NCBI GenBank assembly: GCA_012974315.1
Contig: JAAXQI010000147.1
Location: forward strand, 1-13,209
Direction of reading: 5' to 3'
DNA from: Desulfobacterales bacterium
Lineage (GTDB): Bacteria > Desulfobacterota > Desulfobulbia > Desulfobulbales > BM004
DNA: 13,209 nt
Each line of letters begins with the position of its first letter. Positions within the stretch are counted from its first letter, which is position 1. Shown here one piece after another: positions 1-8,900 of the stretch. A model generated the notes under the pieces. The model saw nothing but the letters and a program-made list of their open reading frames with translations. It was not told the DNA's origin and did not search any database. A program made the position numbers and the translations under genes.

Positions 1-28
1 TACTCACTTTTGATGCAAAATTTTTTTT

Positions 29-3000
29 ATGCTGCTTTTAAATCTGCAACTCGTCATATCCCAACCTGCACGGGCCGGTCACTTCAGTGTACCGGTGCAT
101 AACATCTCCATGGAGTTTGACCTTGAAACAAATTCCTTCAAGGCAAATTCCCGTATAGAACTGCCGGCCGGTTTAGGCCTTGAACTGGACCTCTCTCACC
201 TGAATGTATCCCAGATCGCCGTCAATGGTCAACTGGGAGAAACACCTCTGGATGGTTATTATCTCGACATTCATGAATCTACTGAAGATCAGGAGATTTT
301 TATTGCTTATGGCCTGAAATCCCCACCTGATTCTGCTCCGTACAGCTTGATCAGCGTGGCAGGCATAACACTTTCAGGCAATTGGCACCCTATTGCTGGT
401 CGTGAAATGATCTTCAAGCTGACAGCACTTATCCCCACCAACTTTGAGGCAATCTCCGAAGCCGAGGAGATCATTACCTTTCTAATAGACAATAAGAAAC
501 AGGTAACCTTTCGTTTTCCATATCCCCTGTTTGGTATTAATTTTGCCGCAGGTCCTTATAGTATAACCCGGGAAAGATTTGGTGAAGATAAAGAGTTGTT
601 TGCCTATTTTTTTCCAGAGGACCAGGAGTTGGCAGCTGAATACCTGGAAAAGGCCAGGAAGTACCTTGGACGATATGAGAAAATGATTGGCCCTTATCCA
701 TACAATCGCTTCTCTATTGTTGAAAACAGGCTGCCTACAGGCTTTGCCATGCCAACCTATACCCTCCTCGGTCAATCTGTGGTGCGGCTGCCATTTATCG
801 TTGACACTTCCCTGGGACATGAAATCCTGCATGGTTGGTTTGGCAACGGAGTTCGAATGTCTCCCAGGGAAGGCAACTGGGCTGAAGGGTTGACAACCTA
901 TCTTGCTGATCAAGCCTTTGCTGCAGATAAGGGCGAAGGAATACCATACAGAAAGGAACAGCTGGTAAAGTATCAAAGTTATGCCAGGCCTGATTTGAAC
1001 ATTACCCTTCGCGATTTCAGCAATGCTGGTCATGGAGACAGTAAAGGCCGCCCTGCCCGTGCAGTCGGTTATAATAAGTCCTCAATGTTTTTTCATATGC
1101 TGCAAAACAAGGTTGGATCTGATGTGTTCACAAGGTCCCTGCAAGACTTCTATAAACGCTTAAAGTACAAGACTGGTGGCTGGTCTGACCTGCAAACTAG
1201 CTTTGAAAATATTTCTGGCACTGAGCTGAACGATTTCTTTTCTCAGTGGCTTGACAGAAATGATGTCCCGGAACTTTTAATTAAGCAGCCTGGAATCAGA
1301 AATAACGACGGCTACCCGATGCTTCATTTCAATATTGTGCAAAAAAATGAGACTCCCTATATATTGGAACTACCTGTTATTATTAAAACATTAACAGAAG
1401 AAATCCATAAAACTCTCTCTGTAGCTGATTCCAGCTCCACCTTTGAAATACCTCTGACATCTATTCCAGATACGATCATTATCGATCAAGGCTATGATAT
1501 AATGCGCACGTTGGCCCCGTCCGAACTGCCTGCCACCTGGTCATGGTATTTGGGGGCTGCTAATAAAATAGCCATTCTGCCTTCTGAAAAAGATCGCACC
1601 CTTTACAAATCTTTTTTGGAGCAATTAGAATCAAATGAAGTTCGTGTCCTGTTGCAGGATGAGGTCAGTGACAAAGACCTCTCTGAAAATTCCCTGCTTT
1701 TTCTTGGAACGAAAAGCAGGATAAGCCGCTCTCTTTTCGCCATTACGAACCATCCTGCAGGTGGCTTTACCCTGGACGTGAGAAAGAACCCCTTGAATGC
1801 TGGTCAGGCAGCAGTCCTTGTTACCGCTGCAAACGAAGGACAGGTTGAAAAAGCAGCTGCAAAACTTCGCCATTATGGGAAATACAGTTACCTCACGTTT
1901 AAAGACGGCCGCATTCAGGATAAAAAAATAGCTAAGACAGATACTGGACTGCAGGTTCAACTTCCCAGCCTGCCAACCGGCATTGAAACGAGCAAGTCCA
2001 GAACTTTTAATGATATCATTGCCAAGTTATTGCCATACCAGGTTATATATATTGGGGAAGGCCACACCAGTTATGAGGACCATTTACTACAGCTGGAAAT
2101 TATCAGAGCCCTCTATAAAGATGACCCAAACCTGGCCATCGGCATGGAAATGTTTACCAGGGCAACGCAGCCAATTCTTGACCAGTATCTGAGCGGGGAA
2201 TTGGACGAAAAATCATTTCTCAAGGAATCACATTATTTTAAAATGTGGCGTTTTGATTACCGGCTGTACCGGGATATCATTAATTTTGCCATACACAACA
2301 AACTCCAGCTTATTGGATTGAACCTTGAAAAGGATATTGTCAGCCAGGTCTTCAAGAGTGGGGGGCCAAACAGTTTGCCTGATGATGACATCAGCAGTTT
2401 ACCTGCAAACAGGAAACTTGATATTCCCGGTTATCGGGAGAGGATTGAGACCGCCTTTATGATGCATGCAGGGCAGGAACAAAATGGCGATTTCAGCGGC
2501 TTTTTTCAGGCCCAGGCATTATGGGATGAAACCATGGCCGAAACAATAGTTGATTATCTCGAAATGCACCCGGATGCGCGCATGGTGATCATTGCCGGCC
2601 GGGGCCATGTTGACAAGGCCAATGGTATCCCTCCCAGGGTATCGCGCCGCCTGCCGGTCTCCCAGGCTGTTGCGATTAACAGCACCGGTTCAACTACTGA
2701 GTCGGAAACTGCTAATTTTATCTTCTTTTCTCCATCGGCAAGCCTTTCCCCTTTCCCGTTGCTTGGTGTCATGCTTGAGGATACTGAAGATGAAGAAGGG
2801 GTCCTGGTTACAGCCCTCAATCCAAAGGGGCAGGCAAAAGAAGCCGGCATCAGAGAGAAAGACATTATCATGGCCATTGATTCCGAACCGGTTAATGACA
2901 TGGAGGATGTCAAGATTGTCATGCTCTATAAGGAAAAAAGTGATGCTGTAAAGGTGAAAATCAAACGGCCAAAATTCTTTGGGAACAAGTTGGTGGAAGT

Positions 3001-3052
3001 GGAAGTAAACCTGAAAAGCCCAGGCAAGCATGGCCATATGAATAAGAATTAA
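29..3052 (+). CDS. Exported M1-like zinc peptidase / ChaN-like / PDZ fusion protein
   Basis: This 1007-residue protein has three recognisable parts. Residues about 17-430 resemble an M1 (gluzincin) aminopeptidase: HEILH at 264-268 and the downstream Glu at 286 (NWAEG) would bind zinc, and GFAMPTY replaces the usual GAMEN exopeptidase motif. Residues about 430-650 are a less clear beta-rich linker. Residues about 655-875 match the ChaN/DUF399 haem-binding family, with IGEGH at 675-679, GMEMF, WRFDYRLY and AGRGHVDK near 856-863. Residues about 911-985 form a PDZ domain (LLGVMLED, AGIREKDII). The N-terminus MLLLNLQLVISQPARA ends in an AxA site, which suggests export, but it lacks the usual basic n-region. 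An in-frame TGA at 11-13 limits the start to position 29 or later. An envelope role linking peptide processing to haem or iron is an inference. The domain calls are firm; substrate and function are unknown. Confidence 0.85.
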   Translation: MLLLNLQLVISQPARAGHFSVPVHNISMEFDLETNSFKANSRIELPAGLGLELDLSHLNVSQIAVNGQLGETPLDGYYLDIHESTEDQEIFIAYGLKSPPDSAPYSLISVAGITLSGNWHPIAGREMIFKLTALIPTNFEAISEAEEIITFLIDNKKQVTFRFPYPLFGINFAAGPYSITRERFGEDKELFAYFFPEDQELAAEYLEKARKYLGRYEKMIGPYPYNRFSIVENRLPTGFAMPTYTLLGQSVVRLPFIVDTSLGHEILHGWFGNGVRMSPREGNWAEGLTTYLADQAFAADKGEGIPYRKEQLVKYQSYARPDLNITLRDFSNAGHGDSKGRPARAVGYNKSSMFFHMLQNKVGSDVFTRSLQDFYKRLKYKTGGWSDLQTSFENISGTELNDFFSQWLDRNDVPELLIKQPGIRNNDGYPMLHFNIVQKNETPYILELPVIIKTLTEEIHKTLSVADSSSTFEIPLTSIPDTIIIDQGYDIMRTLAPSELPATWSWYLGAANKIAILPSEKDRTLYKSFLEQLESNEVRVLLQDEVSDKDLSENSLLFLGTKSRISRSLFAITNHPAGGFTLDVRKNPLNAGQAAVLVTAANEGQVEKAAAKLRHYGKYSYLTFKDGRIQDKKIAKTDTGLQVQLPSLPTGIETSKSRTFNDIIAKLLPYQVIYIGEGHTSYEDHLLQLEIIRALYKDDPNLAIGMEMFTRATQPILDQYLSGELDEKSFLKESHYFKMWRFDYRLYRDIINFAIHNKLQLIGLNLEKDIVSQVFKSGGPNSLPDDDISSLPANRKLDIPGYRERIETAFMMHAGQEQNGDFSGFFQAQALWDETMAETIVDYLEMHPDARMVIIAGRGHVDKANGIPPRVSRRLPVSQAVAINSTGSTTESETANFIFFSPSASLSPFPLLGVMLEDTEDEEGVLVTALNPKGQAKEAGIREKDIIMAIDSEPVNDMEDVKIVMLYKEKSDAVKVKIKRPKFFGNKLVEVEVNLKSPGKHGHMNKN

Positions 3053-3864
3053 TCAGCCCCATTGATCGCTTCAGCAATGCGCACAGCCTGGACCGTTTTT
3101 TCTACATCATGAACTCGCAGGATTGACACACCTTTGGCTGCACAGAGTGCGGAAACTGCAGCAGTTGCCACATCCCTTTTATCCACTTCCGTGCCTAAAA
3201 GTTTACCGATAAACGCTTTACGTGAATGCCCAATGAGTACCGGGCATCTCAACTCGGAAAATTCCGTTACCCGCTTAAGAATGCTGAGATTGTGCTCAAC
3301 TGTTTTACCAAACCCGATTCCCGGGTCTATAATAAACCGTTTTGCCGAAACACCGTTTTCCGCTGCCCAGGCAAGCCTCTCCTTAAAAAAATCCTTAATC
3401 TCAGCTACCACATCATCATAGTGGGGATCAACCTGCATATCGGAGGGGGTACCCTTCATATGCATAATGATAACCGGGACTCCGCTTTCACGGACCAGGG
3501 AAATCATGTCCTGATCAAATCGCAGCGCACTGATATCATTTATAATATCTGCCCCTTCATCCAGGGCCTTTCTGGCTACTTCAGCTTTAGTTGTATCAAT
3601 GGATATGGGAATGGTAGCCCGTTGGCGGATCAGGCGAATTGCAGGTAAAACCCTGGCCAGTTCATCTTCAATGCTGACTGGCTTGGCAAAAGGTCGGGTG
3701 GATTCACCGCCCACATCGATGATGTCGGCACCGGATTCCACCATGATATCAATCTGGGCAGCAAAAGTACTGTTGCTAAAAAAACGGCCCCCATCAGAAA
3801 AGGAATCCGGAGTGACATTCAGAATTCCCATGACCAGGACTTTGCTGCCTAATTCAAGCCGCAT
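3049..3864 (-). CDS. folP: Dihydropteroate synthase
   Basis: This cytoplasmic enzyme joins p-aminobenzoate to 6-hydroxymethyl-dihydropterin pyrophosphate, giving dihydropteroate for folate synthesis; it is the sulfonamide target. At 271 residues it has normal length and a complete TIM-barrel motif set: NVTPDSFSDGG at 16-26, GGESTRP at 52-58 (the flexible pABA loop), SIDTTK from 88, ND at 109-110, MHMKGTP at 134-140, DPGIGFGK at 180-187, GHSRKAFIG at 212-220 and RVHDV at 250-254. The start is the ATG right before the first strand; the ribosome-binding site is weak. It lies 27 bp after the ftsH stop codon on the same strand, a pairing common in Proteobacteria, so it is probably co-transcribed with ftsH. 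Its 3' end overlaps the convergent plus-strand gene by 3 bp (3050-3052 against 3049-3051). Confidence 0.97.
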   Translation of the reverse strand: MRLELGSKVLVMGILNVTPDSFSDGGRFFSNSTFAAQIDIMVESGADIIDVGGESTRPFAKPVSIEDELARVLPAIRLIRQRATIPISIDTTKAEVARKALDEGADIINDISALRFDQDMISLVRESGVPVIIMHMKGTPSDMQVDPHYDDVVAEIKDFFKERLAWAAENGVSAKRFIIDPGIGFGKTVEHNLSILKRVTEFSELRCPVLIGHSRKAFIGKLLGTEVDKRDVATAAVSALCAAKGVSILRVHDVEKTVQAVRIAEAINGAD

Positions 3865-3892
3865 GGTTCTCAGGTTTTATGTTGGAAAAAAA

Positions 3893-5815
3893 TTATTCTG
3901 TGGCTTCTTGATCTGATCCAGCTTCTGCACTTTCTGATCCAGCTTCCGGGACATCTGTCTCTGCAGCCTGTTCCTCAACCGGCTGCACATCTTCAGTGGA
4001 CTGACTCTGCGTTTCTGTCCTGGTGCCCGGCTTGACGGCCTCAATAATGTTCTGAATATCCTCCAAAACGATGGTCTCTTTTTCCAACAGGGCATGGGCC
4101 ATATCATGCAGAACCTGAAGATTGTCGGCGAGAAGCTTTCGTGATGTATTATTGGCTGATTCCACCAGATCCTTTACTTCTTTATCAATACGGACGGCGG
4201 TATCTTCACTGTAGTCGCGCTGCTGGCCGATATCCCGGCCCAGAAAAACCTGCTCTTCCTTTTTACCATAAGTAAGAGGCCCCATACCACTCATTCCCCA
4301 CTCGCAGACCATCTTTCTGGCCAGGGTGGTGGCCTGCTCTATGTCATTACCCGCTCCGGTTGTGATATCATCAAAAACAAGACTTTCCGCTGAACGGCCA
4401 CCCAGAAGAATGCATATCCTGTTGATCAAATACTTTTTCGAATGGGTATGTCTTTCCTCTGTGGGAAGTTGCATGGTAAGTCCAAGCGCCCTGCCCCTGG
4501 GAATAATGGTAACTTTATGGATGGGATCGGTATTGGGCAGCAAGATAGCGACCAGGGCATGGCCGGCCTCATGGTAAGCGGTAACTTCTTTCTCTTTATC
4601 GGTGATGATCATGCTGCGCCGTTCAGCGCCCATCATAACTTTATCCTTCGCCTGATCAAGATGGGCCATGGTAACCTTATCACCCCCACCGCGGGCTGCC
4701 AGCAGAGCTGCCTCGTTGACCATGTTCTCAAGGTCGGCCCCGGTAAAACCAGGGGTTCCCCTGGCAATAATCGGCCATTCGATATTATCAGCCACTGCTG
4801 TTTTACGGCCATATACCTCCAGTATTTTCTCACGCCCCCTGACATCCGGTATGGGTACAATAACCTGCCTGTCAAAACGACCGGGCCGAAGCAATGCCGG
4901 ATCAAGAACGTCCGGGCGGTTCGTAGCCGCGACAATAATTACCCCATCACTTGACTCAAAGCCGTCCATTTCAACCAGCAGCTGATTCAGGGTCTGTTCC
5001 CGCTCGTCATGACCACCACCAAGGCCTGCTCCACGGTGCCTGCCCACAGCATCAATCTCATCAATAAAGACAATACAGGGTGCGTTTTTCTTGCCCTGAA
5101 CAAAGAGATCACGGACCCGGGAAGCACCGACACCGACAAACATCTCGACAAAATCAGAACCGCTGATGGTGAAAAATGGAACTTCTGCTTCACCTGCAAT
5201 TGCCTTGGCTAAAAGCGTCTTGCCAGTACCAGGAGCCCCTGCGAGAAGCACACCTTTTGGAATTCGAGCTCCCAGACGGGTGAACTTCTTGGGATCCTTC
5301 AAAAAATCAATAATCTCTGAAAGCTCTTCCTTGGCTTCTTCAATACCGGCCACATCCTTGAAGGTAACTTTTGACTCACCCTTTTCCATAAGACGTGCCC
5401 GTGTTTTCCCGAAAGACATGGCACCCCGGCCACCTCCCTGCATCTGGCGCATGAAAAAGATCCAGACACCGATAAGAAGCAGCATGGGAAACCAGGAGAC
5501 CATAATAGTCACATACCAGGGAGTGTCTTCTTTCTCTTTAACTGAAATATCGACACCGTTTTTGCGCAGCAAAGGGATAAGTTCCGAATCGTCAGGGGTC
5601 ACTGTTTTGAAATCATTGCCTCCCCTGAGAGTACCGATAATTTTATCACCTTCAATGGTAACCTTGGTTATTGCGCCTGACTCGACACTATTCACAAAAT
5701 CACTGTAAGAAATATCCGTATGCTGGAGCTGCGGCTTGTTGAAAAGATTAAATAAGAGAATCATGGTCAAGCCGATAACCAGCCACATGCTCAGATTTTT
5801 ATAAAATGTGTTCAA
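3893..5815 (-). CDS. ftsH: ATP-dependent zinc metalloprotease FtsH
   Basis: FtsH is a membrane-anchored AAA+ hexameric protease that degrades misfolded membrane proteins and short-lived cytosolic regulators; in enterics these include LpxC, which links it to LPS synthesis. The 640 residues show TM1 (about 9-27), a periplasmic segment, TM2 (about 101-122), Walker A GAPGTGKT at 193-200, pore loop MFVGVG at 225-230, Walker B IVFIDEID at 248-255, the second region of homology NRPD to RPGRFDR (299-316, Arg fingers at 313 and 316) and the zinc motif HEAGH at 415-419 with Asp491 as likely third ligand. The C-terminal 45 residues are acidic and low in complexity. The start is TTG: a stop codon lies two codons upstream, and MNTFYKNLSMWLVIG matches the family N-terminus. 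A GGGGG run 8 nt upstream is the only candidate ribosome-binding site. folP follows closely. Confidence 0.98.
   Translation of the reverse strand: MNTFYKNLSMWLVIGLTMILLFNLFNKPQLQHTDISYSDFVNSVESGAITKVTIEGDKIIGTLRGGNDFKTVTPDDSELIPLLRKNGVDISVKEKEDTPWYVTIMVSWFPMLLLIGVWIFFMRQMQGGGRGAMSFGKTRARLMEKGESKVTFKDVAGIEEAKEELSEIIDFLKDPKKFTRLGARIPKGVLLAGAPGTGKTLLAKAIAGEAEVPFFTISGSDFVEMFVGVGASRVRDLFVQGKKNAPCIVFIDEIDAVGRHRGAGLGGGHDEREQTLNQLLVEMDGFESSDGVIIVAATNRPDVLDPALLRPGRFDRQVIVPIPDVRGREKILEVYGRKTAVADNIEWPIIARGTPGFTGADLENMVNEAALLAARGGGDKVTMAHLDQAKDKVMMGAERRSMIITDKEKEVTAYHEAGHALVAILLPNTDPIHKVTIIPRGRALGLTMQLPTEERHTHSKKYLINRICILLGGRSAESLVFDDITTGAGNDIEQATTLARKMVCEWGMSGMGPLTYGKKEEQVFLGRDIGQQRDYSEDTAVRIDKEVKDLVESANNTSRKLLADNLQVLHDMAHALLEKETIVLEDIQNIIEAVKPGTRTETQSQSTEDVQPVEEQAAETDVPEAGSESAEAGSDQEATE
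3912..3946 (-). repeat. Partial tandem duplication (21-bp period) in the ftsH tail
   Basis: The 14-mer TCTGATCCAGCTTC (plus-strand reading) occurs at 3912-3925 and again at 3933-3946. The 21-bp period equals seven codons, so the duplication keeps the reading frame and yields the EAGSES / EAGSDQ pair near the FtsH C-terminus. It looks like slippage within a disordered acidic tail. Confidence 0.8.
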
Positions 5816-5843
5816 AATTTAGCCCCCAGTACAAGTCAAACTG

Positions 5844-5867
5844 ACTTCCGGTCTTTATCACCGAAGT
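5844..5867. promoter_or_regulatory. Leader hairpin upstream of ftsH (terminator-like when read on the plus strand)
   Basis: On the minus strand ACTTCGGT (5867-5860) pairs with ACCGGAAGT (5852-5844) across a 7-nt loop, giving eight pairs with one bulged G. A second small perfect inverted repeat, AGTCA-AAC-TGACT at 5834-5846, adjoins it. If the promoter at 5892-5919 is real, the hairpin lies in the ftsH 5' leader, about 30 nt before the TTG start. Read on the plus strand the same stem is followed by TATTTTTTATT, the shape of an intrinsic terminator, although no plus-strand gene ends here. The structure is seen in the sequence; its function is unknown. Confidence 0.5.
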
Positions 5868-5891
5868 TATTTTTTATTAAAAGATTGAATA

Positions 5892-5919
5892 AATTTAAAT
5901 ATATCAACCATAGTGTAAA
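5892..5919 (-). promoter_or_regulatory. Candidate sigma70-type promoter for ftsH-folP
   Basis: On the minus strand TTTACA (5919-5914, five of six -35 consensus bases) is followed after 16 bp by TAAATT (5897-5892, four of six -10 bases). Transcription would begin near 5885, leaving a leader of about 70 nt. The region is very AT-rich, so chance matches are likely. No convincing heat-shock promoter was seen. Confidence 0.35.
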
Positions 5920-5924
5920 TAATT

Positions 5925-5974
5925 AAAAATAAAGATAAGTGCTGACACCTTAAAAGTCCAGCCCCATCTTTTAT
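5925..5974 (-). terminator. Candidate intrinsic terminator after carB
   Basis: Starting about 15 nt after the carB stop on the minus strand, AAAGAT (5971-5966) pairs with ATCTTT (5936-5931). Inside it CTGGAC pairs imperfectly with GGTGTCAG around a TTTTAA loop, and the stem is followed by ATTTTTAATT. The stem is AT-rich and has internal mismatches, so it is a moderate candidate. Its place between carB and the candidate ftsH promoter fits the end of the carAB transcript. Confidence 0.4.
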
Positions 5975-5985
5975 TCGTTGTCTGC

Positions 5986-8900
5986 CTAAAAATATTCCTG
6001 GATTGCTTTAACCTGGATTTCTTTTTCCTTAACCGTCTCCAGCGCCATCACCATTGACAGTGCTCCACTCGCGGTGGTGCTATACGGCAAATGATAATCG
6101 AGAGCACTCCTCCGGATGGTATAGGAATCCTCCGTTGTCCTGGAGCCCATTGAGGTATTTATGATCCACTGAATCTCATTGTCCTGTACCTTATCCAGAA
6201 GATGCGGTCGGCCCTGGGATATTTTATTGACCATGGTGCACTCCACGTTGTTTTCACTTAAAAATGCAGCTGTACCGCTTGTGGCCAGAATGGAAAAGCC
6301 AAGACTTAAAAGACGCTGCGCCAAAGATACAACAGCAGGTTTGTCTGCATCGCGCACACTGATAAACACATTTCCCTTTACCGGCAACTTCTGGCCGGCC
6401 GCCAACTGGGCCTTGGCAAAGGCAACCCCTATGGAACTGTCAATCCCCATGACTTCTCCAGTTGATTTCATTTCCGGACCCAACAATGTATCGACATTGG
6501 CAAACCGGTCAAAGGGGAATACCGCCTCTTTTACTGCCCAGTGGTCCACCTCTACCTCTGTAGTCAGCCCCAAATCGGCAAGTTTCATACCCATCATCAC
6601 CTTGGTTGCAAGCTTTGCCAGTGGCACTCCTGTTGCCTTGCTGACAAATGGTACCGTGCGTGAAGCCCTGGGGTTGACTTCCAGGACATACAATTCGTTA
6701 TCTTTTACCGCAAACTGAACATTCATCAGGCCGATAACTTTCAATTCTTCAGCCATGGCCTTTGATGCCGCCTTTATCTCCTCAATCATTTCCTTGGATA
6801 AAGAATGGGGAGGCAAGACGCAGGCAGAATCGCCGGAATGAATTCCCGCCTCTTCGATATGCTCCATGATGCCGCCAATAATAGTGGTTTCACCATCAGA
6901 GATGGCATCAACATCCACCTCTATGGCATCTTTTAAGAACTTGTCAATCAGTACAGGGTGTTGAGAGGAAACAATTATGGCAGAAGCCATGAACTCTTTG
7001 ATCCCTTTATCGTTGTAGACTATCCGCATGGCCCTGCCGCCGAGGACATATGAAGGCCGCACCACCACGGGATAACCGACACGTTCTGCTATGGCAAGGG
7101 CTTCCTCTGTGGTACGGGCGGTTCCATTGGCCGGCTGCTGCAGGTTGAGTTTCTGCAGAAACTGTTGAAACCGCTTGCGGTCTTCAGCCCTGTCAATGGA
7201 GTCAGGAGATGTGCCGACAATTGGCACATTTGCCTCGGCAAGGGGCACAGCCAGGTTTAACGGTGTCTGTCCTCCGAATTGGACAATTACCCCATCCGGT
7301 TTTTCACATTCAATAATATTAAGCACATCCTCCCGGGTCAGCGGCTCAAAATAAAGCTTGTCCGAAGTATCATAGTCTGTACTCACTGTCTCCGGGTTAC
7401 TGTTAACCATTATGGACTCAATGCCCATCTCCTTCAAAGCAAAGGAGGCATGCACGCAGCAATAGTCAAATTCTATTCCCTGCCCGATACGATTGGGTCC
7501 ACCGCCGAGGATTATAACCTTTTTCTTACTACTCACCCTGGACTCATCTTCGGTCTCATATGTGGAATAATAATAAGGTGTGAAGGCCTCAAATTCAGCG
7601 GCACAGGTATCAACCAGTTTATACACTGGCACCGTATTCTGTTTCAGGCGGAGTTCCCGAATATCATCTTCCGTGGTGCCGGTAAGATGTCCAATCTGGA
7701 AATCGGAAAATCCCTGTTGTTTTATTTTACGCAGAAAATCTTTTTCCAACCCATGGAAGCCTGCTTCCTTGATACTGGCTTCAGTCTCAACCAGTTGCTT
7801 GAAATTATTAAGAAACCATGGATCAATAAACGTCAGACGGTAGAGATCCTCAATACTTCTACCGCGCCGCAGGGCTTCATATATACAGAAAACCCGATTT
7901 GAATTCGGGGTGACAAGCTTTTTCTCCAGCTCTACATCATCCATGGAAACAAGAGAATCCTTGCCGTCATCTCCAAAACCCATACGCCCAATCTCAAGGG
8001 AGCGCATCCCTTTCTGAAAAGCCTCTTTAAAAGTTCGGCCAATTGCCATGGTCTCACCCACAGATTTCATTGCCGTGCTAAGAACATCCTCTGCTTCCGG
8101 AAATTTTTCAAAGGTAAAGCGCGGTATCTTCACCACACAATAATCAATTGATGGTTCAAAAGAGGCATAGGTTTCCCTGGTTATATCATTGGCTATTTCA
8201 TCCAGGGTATAACCAACTGCAAGCAGGGCGGCAATCTTGGCAATGGGAAAACCTGTAGCCTTTGAAGCCAGGGCTGAGCTTCTGGAAACCCTGGGATTCA
8301 TTTCAATAACCATCAACTCACCATCTTCAGGGTTAACGGCAAACTGCACATTCGAACCACCTGTTTCCACCCCAATTTCCCGCATAATGGCGATTGAAGC
8401 ATTTCGCATAAGCTGGTATTCCCTGTCAGTCAGGGTCTGGGCAGGTGCAACGGTTATTGAGTCTCCGGTATGAACCCCCATGGCATCCATGTTTTCAATG
8501 GAACAGACGATCACCACGTTGTCATTTTTATCCCGCATGACCTCAAGTTCGTACTCCTTCCAACCAAGCAGGCTGCGCTCAAGCATGACCTCATCATTTA
8601 AGCTGAGATCAATCCCTGCAGTTGAAAGCGCTTCAAGCTCCTGCATGTTATAGGCAACCCCTCCGCCAGTGCCACCCAGGGTGAAACTCGGCCGGACAAT
8701 AATGGGAAAACCTATAATATCAACCGCAGCCAAGGCTTCCGTAACCGTATGGACAATAACGCTTTCCGGCACCTGCAAACCAATTTTTCTCATGGCTGCC
8801 CGGAATTCCTCGCGCCCTTCAGCCTTGCGAATAACCCCGATGTCAGCTGCCAGCAGTTCAACCCCATATTTTTCAAGAACCCCCATTTCCGCCACTTTGA

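Noticed and set aside
482..1033. 183-codon open frame on the minus strand
   Set aside because: It is antisense to the M1-like domain, including the HEILH region, and resembles no known protein.
5166..5708. 180-codon open frame on the plus strand
   Set aside because: It is antisense to the conserved ftsH AAA+ and N-terminal region; a Ser/Pro-rich translation is typical of a shadow frame.
7279..7902. 207-codon open frame on the plus strand
   Set aside because: It lies wholly antisense to the highly conserved carB, has no ribosome-binding site and shows no recognisable protein features.
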